Shown piece after piece: positions 17,741 through 26,495 of a stretch of DNA of 64,000 nucleotides. Below the pieces are notes generated by a model. It was not told the DNA's origin. It ran no database searches and saw only the letters and a list, made by a program, of their open reading frames with translations. Position numbers and translations under genes: made by a program. How positions within the stretch are numbered: the first letter of the stretch is position 1; every line of letters starts with the position of its first letter. Source of the DNA: Enterococcus sp. 5H (GTDB lineage Bacteria; Bacillota; Bacilli; Lactobacillales; Enterococcaceae); NCBI RefSeq assembly GCF_028128615.1, contig NZ_AMDP01000002.1, positions 124,001-188,000 of the forward strand. The letters are read 5' to 3'.

Positions 17741-18621
17741 TGGACTTTAAACGAATCGAGTGGATTTTTTTCGTTGCTTTTTTAGGATTGAATATTTTTC
17801 TTTTTGGGATTTATCAAGAAGGGCTAAAAGAAGAAAGCAATGTCGCTTTTTCAGATCAAACAGATAGTATAGAAAAACGCTTAGGGAAAGATCAGATTAC
17901 GTATAAAGGTGATTTATCTTCGGAAAAATTAGAGGGTTATTATCTTAGTGGGGAGCAGACTAATTTTTATGATGCGATCCAAAATGAGCGTGAAACAAGA
18001 GACCGGAATTTTTTTAGAAGCGGTACAGAGCTGATTGATTATTCTTTAACTGTTTATCCGCAAATGAATTATACCCAAACTAATTATTTTATTGACGAAA
18101 AAAGTGTGGAAAAATCTTTACAAACTTTTTTAAATGATCAAGATAATGTCTTATTTGGCAATCAGTATCAGTATCTTTCCAACTTTTCTAATTTAGATGG
18201 GGAGTTTCCGGAATTAATTGCTTCTCAAAGTTATAAGAATATTCCTTTTAAGGATGATACTGCACAAATCTCATTGAAAATTGAAAAATCAGATGAATCA
18301 GCAGGAATTCACAAAATTTATAAGTACACACAAACACATATTCAAAATATCGAAGAACTAAGAGATAAAATGGACTTATCTTCAGAACGTGATGCAGTCG
18401 AAACATTGTATATTAACAATAAAATTCCAAGTAATACAAAAATTTTATTTAGAGAGCTAGCTTATACGAGAATTTATAAAATTCGTGAAAAGAATGTTTA
18501 TGTTCCAGTTTGGTTTGTGGGGCTGAAACCTAGTGAGGGAAATTTACAGATTGAGCAAGTAAATGCAATGAGTAATACGATCATCACAAATAATACAGTT
18601 CCAAAGGTGGAAAATCAGTAG
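17740..18621 (+). CDS. walI: WalK regulatory protein WalI (YycI)
   Basis: 293-aa protein with a single N-terminal membrane span (IEWIFFVAFLGLNIFLFGIY) and an extracytoplasmic YycI domain; it forms a complex with WalH that modulates WalK. The start codon shares one base with the walH stop (TAATG) and follows GGAGGTGG, so translation is coupled. An earlier in-frame GTG at 17686 lies inside walH and is not needed. Assignment combines the DFKRIEWIFF signature and operon position. Confidence 0.9.
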   Translation: MDFKRIEWIFFVAFLGLNIFLFGIYQEGLKEESNVAFSDQTDSIEKRLGKDQITYKGDLSSEKLEGYYLSGEQTNFYDAIQNERETRDRNFFRSGTELIDYSLTVYPQMNYTQTNYFIDEKSVEKSLQTFLNDQDNVLFGNQYQYLSNFSNLDGEFPELIASQSYKNIPFKDDTAQISLKIEKSDESAGIHKIYKYTQTHIQNIEELRDKMDLSSERDAVETLYINNKIPSNTKILFRELAYTRIYKIREKNVYVPVWFVGLKPSEGNLQIEQVNAMSNTIITNNTVPKVENQ

Positions 18622-18674
18622 TGATGGTTGTATAATAAGTAGCTGTAAACAAAAGAAGGGAAGCGATCAGAAAA

Positions 18675-19481
18675 ATGAGTCAAGAAACAGCTTTTAACAT
18701 TAGCATTCTTGCCAGCGGCAGTACAGGAAATTCCCTTTTCATTGAAACTGAGAATAAAAAAATACTTGTAGATGCCGGTTTAAGCGGCAAAAAAATCACT
18801 TCATTATTAGCGGAAGTCGGACGTAAACCAGAAGATTTAGATGCCATTTTAGTTACCCATGAGCATCGCGATCATATTCATGGTGTTGGTGTAATGGCCA
18901 GAAAATACAAATTGGATGTCTATGCCAATGAACAGACTTGGGCTGCCATGGATCCTTTGATCGGTACTGTTGCGGTTGAACAAAAGCATATTTTTGATAT
19001 GGGAAAAGTTTTAACTTTTGGTGATATGGATATTGAAAGTTTTGGTGTTTCTCACGATGCAGCTGCACCGCAGTTTTATCGTTTTTATAAAGATAATCGC
19101 TCGTTTGTAATGTTGACAGATACAGGTTATTGTAGTGATCATATTCGCGGAACAATTAAAGATGCAGATGCTTATTTAATTGAAAGTAATCACGAACTTG
19201 AAATTTTGCGGATGGGTCCGTATCCATGGAGCTTGAAGCAAAGAATTTTAGGTGACAAGGGTCATTTATCAAATGACGATGGTGCGTTAACAATGGCTGA
19301 TGTTATCGGAGATCATACAAAACGAATTTACTTAGGGCATTTAAGTAAAGAGAATAACACGAAAGAACATGCTAGAATGGCAATGGAATCTATTCTAAAA
19401 GAAAAAGGATTAGGTGTGAATTTTGATTTCAATGTTTATGATACTGATCCAGATTCTGCTTCTGAGTTATTTGCGATTTGA
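18675..19481 (+). CDS. walJ: Metallo-beta-lactamase fold exonuclease WalJ (YycJ)
   Basis: 268-aa metallo-beta-lactamase fold protein, the usual last gene of the wal operon and regarded as a 5'-to-3' DNA exonuclease linked to DNA metabolism. Metal ligands appear in THEHRDHIHG (about residues 60-69), SHDA, TDTGY and the distal GHLS motif. No signal peptide. AGAAGGGAAG precedes the start. The htrA and rlmH genes often found next in relatives are absent; the dispersed repeat and a strong terminator follow instead. Confidence 0.92.
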   Translation: MSQETAFNISILASGSTGNSLFIETENKKILVDAGLSGKKITSLLAEVGRKPEDLDAILVTHEHRDHIHGVGVMARKYKLDVYANEQTWAAMDPLIGTVAVEQKHIFDMGKVLTFGDMDIESFGVSHDAAAPQFYRFYKDNRSFVMLTDTGYCSDHIRGTIKDADAYLIESNHELEILRMGPYPWSLKQRILGDKGHLSNDDGALTMADVIGDHTKRIYLGHLSKENNTKEHARMAMESILKEKGLGVNFDFNVYDTDPDSASELFAI

Positions 19482-19518
19482 TTAAATACTTGATGAATAA
19501 CATTTGATTATTTTGAAA

Positions 19519-19590
19519 GTGGCTGGGACGTAACCTCTGAGTTATTTCCACGTCAGCAAAAATCCGAATAAACGGTGTGAAAAAGTCAGG
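19519..19590 (-). repeat. Dispersed repeat element, copy 1
   Basis: Read on the minus strand it runs TTCACACCGTTTATTCGG, then TGACGTGGAAATAACTCAG, then GTTACGTCC. Most of it matches copy 3 at 25192-25262 base for base. The ACGT-flanked core can fold into a hairpin. It sits at a gene 3' end, like the other copies. Confidence 0.6.
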
Positions 19591-19720
19591 CATCATTTCA
19601 TTTCGATCAGATTGCTGTAAATCACGAAGAATATTGTGATTCGATGATGAACGATACAAGGGACAGAATGTTCGGTGCTTCCTTTAATGCTCTCAGAATT
19701 GAAAGATTCGACAATTTCTT

Positions 19721-19760
19721 AAAACCCACACAATGCGTTTTATTGCATTGTGTGGGTTTT
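19721..19760 (+). terminator. Strong intergenic terminator
   Basis: A perfect 16-bp stem, AAAACCCACACAATGC paired with GCATTGTGTGGGTTTT, with an 8-base loop. It is bracketed by A and T and could work in both directions. Confidence 0.85.
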
Positions 19761-19876
19761 AGTCCGATTGCTCAAGTCTAAACGACTTTTTTCATAATAT
19801 CTCTTTGGAATGAAAATGACAGTTTTCTTATAGATACCTTAACAAAATAGACCTTGTTTTTTTTGCTTTGGTGCAG

Positions 19877-19890
19877 TATAGTTAACTATA
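19877..19890. promoter_or_regulatory. 14-bp palindrome upstream of the permease operon
   Basis: TATAGTTAACTATA is fully self-complementary, 100 bases before the start codon. Possible operator; the regulator is unknown. Confidence 0.4.
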
Positions 19891-19989
19891 TTTTTGAACG
19901 TTGAAAAACAGAAATTATTTTTCTGTTTAAATTTGTTACACAGAAGCAGTACGTTAGAGTTTACTTGTTTCTGCGCTAGGAGGAATTAG

Positions 19990-20904
19990 ATGTTTCAATT
20001 TTTACCTCATTCAGTTTTACAGATGGGTACTATTTTTTTATCGATTGTTATTGAAGCTTTGCCTTTTGTTATGCTAGGTTGTGTGATTTCAGGCGCTTTA
20101 CACGTTTTTTTAACACCGGAAAGAGTCAAGAAATTATTGCCGAAAAATAAATTTTTATCTATTCTTGTTGGCAGCTTTTTAGGCTTCTTTTTCCCCTCAT
20201 GTGAATGTGGCATCGTGCCGATTGTTCATCAGTTTGTCAAAAAAGATGTGCCGACTTACACTGCTTTTGCTTTTATGATTACAGCCCCTATTATTAATCC
20301 AATTGTGCTGTTTTCAACATATATTGCCTTTAGTAACTCAATAAAATTTGTGATTTGGCGTGTGTTGGGGAGTTTAATTGTCGCCTTAGTCGTTGGTGTT
20401 TGGTTGGCATACATTAACAAAGAATCAATCTTACGACAAAGTTTGAGTGAAGAAATTTCTTGTACGATTGAATCGAATGAACATCAACATGACCATAAAA
20501 AAGAAGGTTTCTGGCAAAAGTGCTGGTCAGTCTTAACACATGGTATTGACGAATTTTTTGACACTGGGAGGTATTTAATTTTTGGTTCATTATTAGCTTC
20601 AGCTATGCAGACCTATTTACCGACTGGTGCTATGCTTCAATTAGGAAATACCAAAATTTTAGCTATATTAGTGATGTTGATTTTAGCAGCTACTTTATCA
20701 TTATGCTCAGAGGCAGATGCATTTATCGGTTCATCTTTGTTGAGTTTATTTGGCAGCGGTCCTGTTATTGGCTTTTTAGTTTTTGGACCAATGGTGGATA
20801 TCAAAAATTTATTAATGATGAAACGCTATTTTAAAACTTCTTTTATGTTGAAATTTGTAGGAATTGTTACAGTGGTTGTCAGCTTGTACGCGTTAGCAAT
20901 CTGA
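19990..20904 (+). CDS. Permease, YraQ/DUF318 family (YcgR-like)
   Basis: 304-aa membrane protein with about eight hydrophobic segments and the family's two repeated halves. The signature SFLGFFFPSCECGIVP occurs in the first half and a second conserved stretch (LCSEADAFIGSS) in the second; paired cysteines in CECG suggest metal or thiol chemistry. A His-rich loop (NEHQHDHKK, about residues 163-171) points the same way. It forms a pair with the TIGR03943 protein 13 bases downstream, as in other Firmicutes. Transported substrate is unknown. Confidence 0.85.
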   Translation: MFQFLPHSVLQMGTIFLSIVIEALPFVMLGCVISGALHVFLTPERVKKLLPKNKFLSILVGSFLGFFFPSCECGIVPIVHQFVKKDVPTYTAFAFMITAPIINPIVLFSTYIAFSNSIKFVIWRVLGSLIVALVVGVWLAYINKESILRQSLSEEISCTIESNEHQHDHKKEGFWQKCWSVLTHGIDEFFDTGRYLIFGSLLASAMQTYLPTGAMLQLGNTKILAILVMLILAATLSLCSEADAFIGSSLLSLFGSGPVIGFLVFGPMVDIKNLLMMKRYFKTSFMLKFVGIVTVVVSLYALAI

Positions 20905-20917
20905 GGAGGGTAGAAAG

Positions 20918-21760
20918 ATGATTCGATTTTTGATTTTAATTGGTTATACATTATTGATGACTTATCTGCAAGTATCTGGTCGTTTAAATCAATACATTAA
21001 TGTTCATTATCGTTACTTAGCAGTTTTGTCAATGGTCCTTTCTTTTGTTTTAGCGATTGTTCAGCTTATTTTATGGAATAAAGAAGAGGATCAGAAAAAA
21101 GACGACCACCACCAGCACGAGGGGCACGACCACGGACTAAATAAACCCTATCAGCGTGGGATCGCTAATCTGTTACTGTTATTGCCTTTAGTAGTTGGTT
21201 TTCTTTTTCCTACAGTAAGTTTAGATACATCAATAGTTGAAGCAAAAGGGTTTAATTTGCCTTTGAGTAAAGAATCTGTAGGGGATCCAGATGTACAAAC
21301 CCAATACTTAAAACCTGATACCAGTATTTATTTTGATAAAACAGATTACGATAAGCAAATGAAAGTAGCGCTGGAACCTTATATTAAAGATGAACATGTT
21401 ACAGTTACAGATGAAAATTATTTAGAAGTTATGGAATTGATTTATAACTATCCAAGTGAATTTATCGGTAAAACAATTTCATATAAAGGATTTGTGTTTA
21501 ATTCTTCTGAAACAGCCCAGTCCGATGTCTTTGTTTTTCGTTTTGGGATCATTCATTGTGTAGCAGATTCAGGTGTTTTTGGATTACTAACACATATGCC
21601 TGAAGGGCAAACATACCAAAATAATGATTGGGTTGAGGTGACTGGTACGATCCACTCTCAATACTATGCGCCGTTCAAACGTGAATTACCAATTGTGGAC
21701 GTAAGTAAAGTGGTAAAAGTCGATCAACCAAAAAATCAATATGTCTATCGTTCTTTTTAG
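20918..21760 (+). CDS. TIGR03943 family permease subunit (YcgQ-like)
   Basis: 280-aa protein with two N-terminal membrane spans (about residues 4-22 and 32-50), a His/Asp-rich cytosolic loop (DDHHQHEGHDHG, about residues 65-76), a third span (about 85-105) and a C-terminal soluble domain with a conserved CVADSG motif. TIGR03943 proteins are almost always encoded beside a DUF318 permease, and the pair is assumed to be one transporter. The His-rich loop suggests divalent metal binding; that is inference. Confidence 0.85.
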   Translation: MIRFLILIGYTLLMTYLQVSGRLNQYINVHYRYLAVLSMVLSFVLAIVQLILWNKEEDQKKDDHHQHEGHDHGLNKPYQRGIANLLLLLPLVVGFLFPTVSLDTSIVEAKGFNLPLSKESVGDPDVQTQYLKPDTSIYFDKTDYDKQMKVALEPYIKDEHVTVTDENYLEVMELIYNYPSEFIGKTISYKGFVFNSSETAQSDVFVFRFGIIHCVADSGVFGLLTHMPEGQTYQNNDWVEVTGTIHSQYYAPFKRELPIVDVSKVVKVDQPKNQYVYRSF

Positions 21761-21771
21761 ATAAAAAAAGA

Positions 21772-21905
21772 GAGAGGCTGAGAAAAAAGTGTTTAGCTCC
21801 GAGAAATAAGAAGGGATTCACGAAAATTGCTCTTCAAATTTTTGTGAATTTCAGCTTATTTCCGAAGGAGCTGCTTTTTTCTCGCCGTTTATTCGGATAT
21901 AGTGA
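21772..21905. repeat. Dispersed repeat element, copy 2 (long hairpin form)
   Basis: Imperfect inverted repeat of about 45 bases per arm: AGAAAAAAG..TAGCTCC..AAATAAG and the complementary CTTATTT..GGAGCTGCTTTTTTCT. The arms meet at a centre around 21830, and the element ends with the family tail CGCCGTTTATTCGGAT. It could fold as a terminator at the 3' end of the permease operon. Confidence 0.6.
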
Positions 21906-21955
21906 GTGAAACAAAAACTGATTTTTAGTTTTGTACCACTCTTCTCCTTTTAATT

Positions 21956-22401
21956 TCAGGAAAATTTATTAAAGTTTTTTTCCCAGATAAGTTGATTCTC
22001 TAATTCACTTGTTTCATCTATTTGTGTACAGTTGAGTTTAAACCCTTGTTTCAAGTAAAAGCGATAGGCTTTTTGATTTTTTTGATAAACAGAAAGAGTC
22101 AATGTCTGATAATTTTTTTTGATATTAGTCAAAAGTTTTTGCCCAATTCCTTGATTACGGAAGTTACTTTCAACAAAAATTCCAGCAAGATAATTATCAA
22201 TTAGTCCAGCGAAACCAATAATTTTTTCATCTTTCAAATAGATATATAAATCTGCTTGAGGCAATTGTTTCCTCACTGAAGCTGCATTATCCAGCCAGAA
22301 TTTTTTTGAAACAAACGAGTGTGCTTCAATATTTGCTGTTAACCAAATTTCCATGAGGATGTCTAATTCTTTTGTGGTAGGTGTTTCTATTTTTTTATCA
22401 T
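21956..22401 (-). CDS. GNAT family acetyltransferase with frameshifted or phase-variable start
   Basis: Encodes a GNAT N-acetyltransferase (acetyl-CoA motif FVESNFRNQGIGQKLL, C-terminal VYQKNQKAYRFYLKQGF). The continuous frame with a start codon begins at an internal ATG (22354, 132 aa). The family's N-terminus (TKELDILMEIWL) starts further upstream, where the frame is open but has no start codon. A well-placed ATG (22401-22399) behind AAGGA is one base out of frame: it runs into a tract of seven A (22390-22396) and a stop. Eight A would give a 148-aa protein of normal length. A five-fold hexamer repeat lies just upstream. Either phase variation, a fresh frameshift, or a sequencing slip. Confidence 0.72.
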
Positions 22402-22404
22402 TTT

Positions 22405-22434
22405 CCTTATCCTTATCCTTATCCTTATCCTTAT
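22405..22434. repeat. Tandem hexamer repeat (CCTTAT)5
   Basis: Five perfect CCTTAT units plus a partial sixth, just upstream of the GNAT start. On the minus strand each unit reads ATAAGG, so the array itself supplies the Shine-Dalgarno-like sequence. Confidence 0.9.
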
Positions 22435-22494
22435 CCTTTCTAAATTAGCTTATAAAAGAACAATTCCTACACTCATCAATTCAACTCCAAAACT

Positions 22495-22971
22495 TTATTT
22501 ATTTTCTTTTTTTCTAATTAGACTGAGTATTTCACGTTTTTCTCTGAAGTTTCGTATGTTATGATTTAACACTTCGGATAGAACCAATCCTAAGGCAATA
22601 GCCCCCGCGATCATAATTGCTTGAACAGTCGAGTAAATAGCTATTTCATACTGTCCGATTACTAGATTTCTAACTGCTTGATAAGCAAGACCACCAGGAA
22701 CTAAAGGAACCATTCCGGGAATATTAAAAATGGTAACAGGTAACTTTAGCGTTCTAGAGCAAATAAAACTTACGGTGGCCACACTTAGAGCTCCTAATAA
22801 TGAACCTAACGCGGGAACTGCACCTAGTTGAACTGCAAACCAATAAATCATCCAGCCAGACGCTCCAGACAAACCACAGGCAATCAATGAGCGACGAGGA
22901 ACATTAGTAAGGATCGCATATGCTGCAGAGGCTAAAAAACTAAATGAAAATTGAACAAATAAATCAAACAT
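22495..22971 (-). CDS. Threonine/serine exporter subunit, YjjB/ThrE C-terminal type (DUF3815)
   Basis: 158-aa membrane protein with five predicted spans. It corresponds to the C-terminal half of the ThrE Thr/Ser exporter (motif FNIPGMVPLVPGGLAYQAV). It pairs with the YjjP-type protein encoded 13 bases upstream, so the exporter is split into two subunits as in YjjP/YjjB. The start at 22971 (MFDLFVQF) is set by AGGAGGT eight bases upstream; the frame extends 12 codons further, into that site. Role in amino-acid efflux is known for the family; activity here is inferred. Confidence 0.87.
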   Translation of the reverse strand: MFDLFVQFSFSFLASAAYAILTNVPRRSLIACGLSGASGWMIYWFAVQLGAVPALGSLLGALSVATVSFICSRTLKLPVTIFNIPGMVPLVPGGLAYQAVRNLVIGQYEIAIYSTVQAIMIAGAIALGLVLSEVLNHNIRNFREKREILSLIRKKENK

Positions 22972-22984
22972 TTTTATAAACCTC

Positions 22985-23737
22985 CTAATAAAATAATTGA
23001 AACACAAAAGCTATGGCAAAACCAATCATCGTAGCAGTCATAATTGCTTCTGTTCCCCGTGAGACACCTGAAAGGTAATGACCAGCTAACAAGTCTCGCA
23101 ACGCATTCGTAATCTGAACACCTGGTACCAAAGGCATCACACAACCAATAATAATCATATCCTGATTCGTTCCTAAACCAATTTGCGTGCATAATAAAGC
23201 AGCACAGCCAATAAAAAATGCAGATAAAAACTCGGATAAAAATTTTATTCGTAAAATCTTAAGACTAAAATAATATAAACTATAGCCTAAACCACCGATC
23301 ACAAAAGTTAACGGTAAATCTGACCAAATGCCACCGAATAAAATCATAATCGTTCCACTGATAACCGCTGCACTAACAAAACGTAGCCATAACGGGAAAA
23401 ACTTTTTTTCTTGCTCTAATGATTTTAGTTGATCCAATAGGTCTTTTAATGTAAATTCACCAGCTACATATTCTCTGGATAATTGATTAATATGAGAGAC
23501 TTTTTCCAAATTAATAGAACGATTTAAAATTTGAACCATGCGGATCGTGGAAGTGCCATCCAGTCCGACGAAAAGCCCAGTTTGCGTAACATAACTTACC
23601 AGTCGATAATCACCGGAAGCTAATGCAATACGACTCATAGTGTCTTCAACACGGTACATTTCAGCATCGCTTTCCAACATGATTTTCCCAGCTAATAAGC
23701 AGGTTTCTAGTACCTTTTCTATGTCCAAAGTTGCCAT
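22985..23737 (-). CDS. Threonine/serine exporter subunit, YjjP/ThrE N-terminal type (DUF1212)
   Basis: 250-aa protein. The first ~115 residues are soluble and carry the conserved start of the DUF1212 family (CLLAGKIMLESDAEMYRVED, TQTGLFVG). Five hydrophobic segments follow, ending with CVMPLVPGVQITNALRDLL. Together with the downstream YjjB-type subunit it should form a Thr/Ser exporter in the cytoplasmic membrane. ATG 23737 follows GAGGAATTGAA. The pair is divergent from the DUF554 gene. Confidence 0.88.
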   Translation of the reverse strand: MATLDIEKVLETCLLAGKIMLESDAEMYRVEDTMSRIALASGDYRLVSYVTQTGLFVGLDGTSTIRMVQILNRSINLEKVSHINQLSREYVAGEFTLKDLLDQLKSLEQEKKFFPLWLRFVSAAVISGTIMILFGGIWSDLPLTFVIGGLGYSLYYFSLKILRIKFLSEFLSAFFIGCAALLCTQIGLGTNQDMIIIGCVMPLVPGVQITNALRDLLAGHYLSGVSRGTEAIMTATMIGFAIAFVFQLFY

Positions 23738-23951
23738 TTCAATTCCTCACTTTTTCTATTGTGTCTATATGTTAGTATAGTTGAAAACTCTCTGAAAAAA
23801 TAGCATATTGGGACAAAAAGATAAACAAGTAACACCTATTCAAGAAAAACCTACCATGATAAAAATTATAAGAATTTATTTGAAAAAAGTTTTCGTTTAT
23901 TCCATGTTAGCGTATAATAAGAAAAATACAAAAAATGAATGGGATGAGAAA

Positions 23952-24650
23952 ATGATTTTACTGGGTTCTTTGGTTAATGGCGTTGCAATAATAATTGGGA
24001 GTTTGCTGGGCGCAATTTTAAGAAATATTTCAGAACAAATGAAAGATACGGTTACCAAAGGAATCGGTTTAGGTGTACTAGTATTGGGTGTTCAGATGGC
24101 TTTCAAGACATCTTCTTTTATCATTATTTTAATTAGCCTGTGTTTGGGTGCAATGCTTGGTGAGCTGTTGGGACTTGAAGACAAAATGAATCAATTTGGT
24201 TTATTTTTGGAAAAACGTTATGCAAAACCGAATAGTAATTTTGCGGAAGGTTTCATTACTGCTTCGCTGATCTTTTTGATTGGTTCGATGGGAATTATCG
24301 GTGCAATTGAAAGCGGAGTAGCGCATAATCACCAAACGCTGTTTACTAAAGCTGTAATGGATGGTTTTATGTCGATTATGTTGACAGCTACTTTAGGTGT
24401 GGGTGTTCTTTTTTCTGCAGTTCCAGTTTTCTTGTATCAAGGATTGATTGCTATTTTTGCTAGTCTAATGATGCGTTATGTGCCCAAAGAGTTATTGGAT
24501 TTATTAATGAGTGAAATTAGTGCAATTGGTGGATTGATGATTTTAGGTATTGGTTTAAATATTATGAATATCACAAAAATTCGAGTATCAAATTATCTTC
24601 CGGGGATTTTGATCTTAATCGCAATAATTACTTACCAATTTTATTTTTAA
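23952..24650 (+). CDS. DUF554 family membrane protein (YdfK-like)
   Basis: 232-aa membrane protein with about seven hydrophobic segments. Family signatures include LLGSLVNGVAIIIGSLLGA at the start, FAEGFITASLIFLIGSMGI in the middle and ISAIGGLMILGIGLN near the end. The function of DUF554 is unknown. The open frame extends to 23808 without a ribosome site; ATG 23952 matches the family N-terminus. A TATAAT (23913-23918) lies 34 bases upstream. Confidence 0.8.
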   Translation: MILLGSLVNGVAIIIGSLLGAILRNISEQMKDTVTKGIGLGVLVLGVQMAFKTSSFIIILISLCLGAMLGELLGLEDKMNQFGLFLEKRYAKPNSNFAEGFITASLIFLIGSMGIIGAIESGVAHNHQTLFTKAVMDGFMSIMLTATLGVGVLFSAVPVFLYQGLIAIFASLMMRYVPKELLDLLMSEISAIGGLMILGIGLNIMNITKIRVSNYLPGILILIAIITYQFYF

Positions 24651-24668
24651 TTGTAATCTAGAAAGCTA

Positions 24669-24697
24669 AAAAGATGACAGCTAGTTGTCATCTTTTT
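24669..24697 (+). terminator. Terminator after DUF554 gene
   Basis: Ten-base stem AAAGATGACA / TGTCATCTTT, loop of about six, followed by T. Confidence 0.8.
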
Positions 24698-24737
24698 TGT
24701 GATACGATCTAACTATAAAGTGAAGGAGGAAATCAAA

Positions 24738-25130
24738 ATGATGACACAATTAACAGAAAAAATAATTAAGGGAAAGAAAATTCGGACAAATAACGGTAAA
24801 ATAGATGAAATTATTCAGTTATGGAGTCATGTACCTGAAATGAAGTTAAGTGGTGAAGTGTATGCAGTTTATTCAAATTATGCTAGCAATTTCAAAGGGG
24901 ACTACGATTTACTTATTGGTAACGAACATGCAAACTTTCAAGAAAGCAGCACAATCCAAGTAGGAAATTATGTTGAGATTACTGTAGTTGATGGAACACC
25001 AGAAAATGTAGGTAAAGCGTGGCAAGGTATCTGGGGAGATGCTGAGTTAGAAAGCCGACGAAGCTATTTGACTGATTTTGAATATTATAAAACCGATGGA
25101 TCTGTTAGTATCTATCTTTCGGTAAATTAA
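24738..25130 (+). CDS. GyrI-like / effector-binding domain protein
   Basis: 130-aa stand-alone small-molecule binding domain of the GyrI / AraC effector-binding type, with no DNA-binding part. The pattern IDEIIQLWSHVPE, EVYAVYSNYASNFKGDYDLLIG and the C-terminal YLTDFEYY, VSIYLSVN match this fold. Such proteins may sequester drugs or act as small hydrolases, but no function can be given here. The start is set by AAGGAGG; two adjacent ATG codons are possible (24738, 24741). Confidence 0.78.
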   Translation: MMTQLTEKIIKGKKIRTNNGKIDEIIQLWSHVPEMKLSGEVYAVYSNYASNFKGDYDLLIGNEHANFQESSTIQVGNYVEITVVDGTPENVGKAWQGIWGDAELESRRSYLTDFEYYKTDGSVSIYLSVN

Positions 25131-25136
25131 ATCAGA

Positions 25137-25262
25137 AAATGAGATTGTGACAAACGTCGTTTAGTTCAATTGCCGAATAAATTGACTTCTTCACACTATT
25201 TATTCAAATTTTCACTGACGTAGATATAACTCAGAGAGTTGTATTTACGTCAGTTTATTTTT
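25137..25262 (+). repeat. Dispersed repeat element, copy 3
   Basis: TTCACACTATTTATTC is followed by CTGACGTAGATATAACTCAG, and ACGTCAGT closes a hairpin whose loop centres on AACTCAGAGAGTT. Closely related to copy 1 (minus strand). Confidence 0.6.
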
Positions 25263-25290
25263 ATACAAAAATAGGAATATCCCGGTCTGC

Positions 25291-25365
25291 TTTTGCATAA
25301 ATATTTGATTTTTTGCTTATTTTTAATAAAAAACCGTTGACTTGTACTCTGACTAATCTTATAAT
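25291..25365 (+). promoter_or_regulatory. Promoter and possible ARG box of argCBDF
   Basis: TTGACT (25337-25342), 17 bases, TATAAT (25360-25365) is close to consensus. TTTGCATAAATATTTGA, about 30 bases upstream of the -35, resembles an ArgR half-site pair (consensus TNTGNATWWWWATNCANA). ArgR repression by arginine is therefore likely but not proven. Confidence 0.7.
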
Positions 25366-25416
25366 GTGAGAAACAATATAATTAGAAAAATATGAGAAAG
25401 TAAAGGTGTGAAGTAA

Positions 25417-26448
25417 ATGAAAGTCTCAATTGTTGGGGTGACGGGGTATAGCGGGTTAGAGTTATTACGATATTTAAAGCAACATCCTTTTGTTGAAATT
25501 GTTTCAATTCATAGTCATTCAATGAATAAAAAATCATTAGCTGAAGTTAACCCACATTTGCGGCAACTAATTTCATTACCATTAGAAGAGATTAACTTTC
25601 AGAAAATCATGGAATCGAGCGAACTAGTTTTTTTGGCAACACCTTCAGGGATTTCCAAAGAGTTAGCGATTCCGTTTGTAGAGGCTGATTTTCCAGTCAT
25701 TGATTTATCGGGAGATTTTCGTTTAAAAGAAGTTGGCGCTTACGAAACTTGGTATGGTTCGTCACCTGCACCGGAAGCTATTATTAATATGTTTGATTAT
25801 GGCTTAGCGGAAGCAAGAGAAAAACCAAAGTCAAAATGGATTGCTAATCCAGGTTGTTATGCAACGGCTACAGAATTATCTTTAGCACCTTTACTAAAAG
25901 AAGAGCTAATTTTACCGGATTCGATTATAGTTGATGCAAAATCAGGGCTATCAGGTGCTGGAAAAGGTTTGTCTCAACTCACTCATTTTACAGAAGCTCA
26001 TGACAATATGACATTGTATAAAATGAATCAACATCAGCATATACCAGAAATTATTCAACAAATAAAGATATGGGAGAAAGCAGTAAAAGCAATTCAGTTT
26101 TCAACGTCATTAATTCCAGTTACTAGAGGCATTTTTCTAACTGCTTATGCCAAATTAAAGCAACCAAGTTCTGACGAGAAATTGGTTCAATTATTTAAAG
26201 ATCATTATGAGGAAAAGCCGTTTGTTCGAGTTCAGGAAGTTGGTAATTATCCAGCGTTGAAACAAGTTATTGGCTCAAATTACTGTGATATTGGTTTGGC
26301 TTACAACAAAGAGACGAATTTAGTCACAATCGTTACAGTTATCGACAATCTAGGGAAAGGTGCAGCGGGACAAGCTGTACAGAATTTAAATATTTATGCA
26401 GGATTTGATGAATGTAGTGGTCTGGACAATATTCCGATTTTTCCATAA
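25417..26448 (+). CDS. argC: N-acetyl-gamma-glutamyl-phosphate reductase
   Basis: 343-aa NADP-dependent enzyme for the third step of ornithine synthesis. N-terminal Rossmann motif GVTGYSGLELLRYL, catalytic cysteine C147 in NPGCYATA, SGLSGAGK, and the histidine-bearing HQHIPEI motif are all present. First gene of argC-argB-argD-argF. About 50 bases separate it from argB. Confidence 0.95.
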   Translation: MKVSIVGVTGYSGLELLRYLKQHPFVEIVSIHSHSMNKKSLAEVNPHLRQLISLPLEEINFQKIMESSELVFLATPSGISKELAIPFVEADFPVIDLSGDFRLKEVGAYETWYGSSPAPEAIINMFDYGLAEAREKPKSKWIANPGCYATATELSLAPLLKEELILPDSIIVDAKSGLSGAGKGLSQLTHFTEAHDNMTLYKMNQHQHIPEIIQQIKIWEKAVKAIQFSTSLIPVTRGIFLTAYAKLKQPSSDEKLVQLFKDHYEEKPFVRVQEVGNYPALKQVIGSNYCDIGLAYNKETNLVTIVTVIDNLGKGAAGQAVQNLNIYAGFDECSGLDNIPIFP

Positions 26449-26495
26449 ATAAAATTGGTTAATCTAAATATATTGATTAAAGAGGGAGCGGCAAA

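Larger units (their letters stand above)
19482..19989. other. 508-bp intergenic region after walJ
   Basis: Contains one copy of a dispersed hairpin repeat (19519-19590), about 130 bases with no recognisable gene, a very strong terminator (19721-19760) and the upstream region of the permease operon with a 14-bp palindrome (19877-19890). No intact reading frame with a ribosome site was found. Confidence 0.6.

Noticed and set aside
22405-22434. Tandem hexamers considered as a CRISPR-like array
   Set aside because: Units are contiguous with no spacers; it is a simple-sequence repeat.
23808-23951. 48-codon N-terminal extension of the DUF554 protein
   Set aside because: No ribosome site at the upstream start and the -10 box at 23913 lies inside it; the family begins at ATG 23952.
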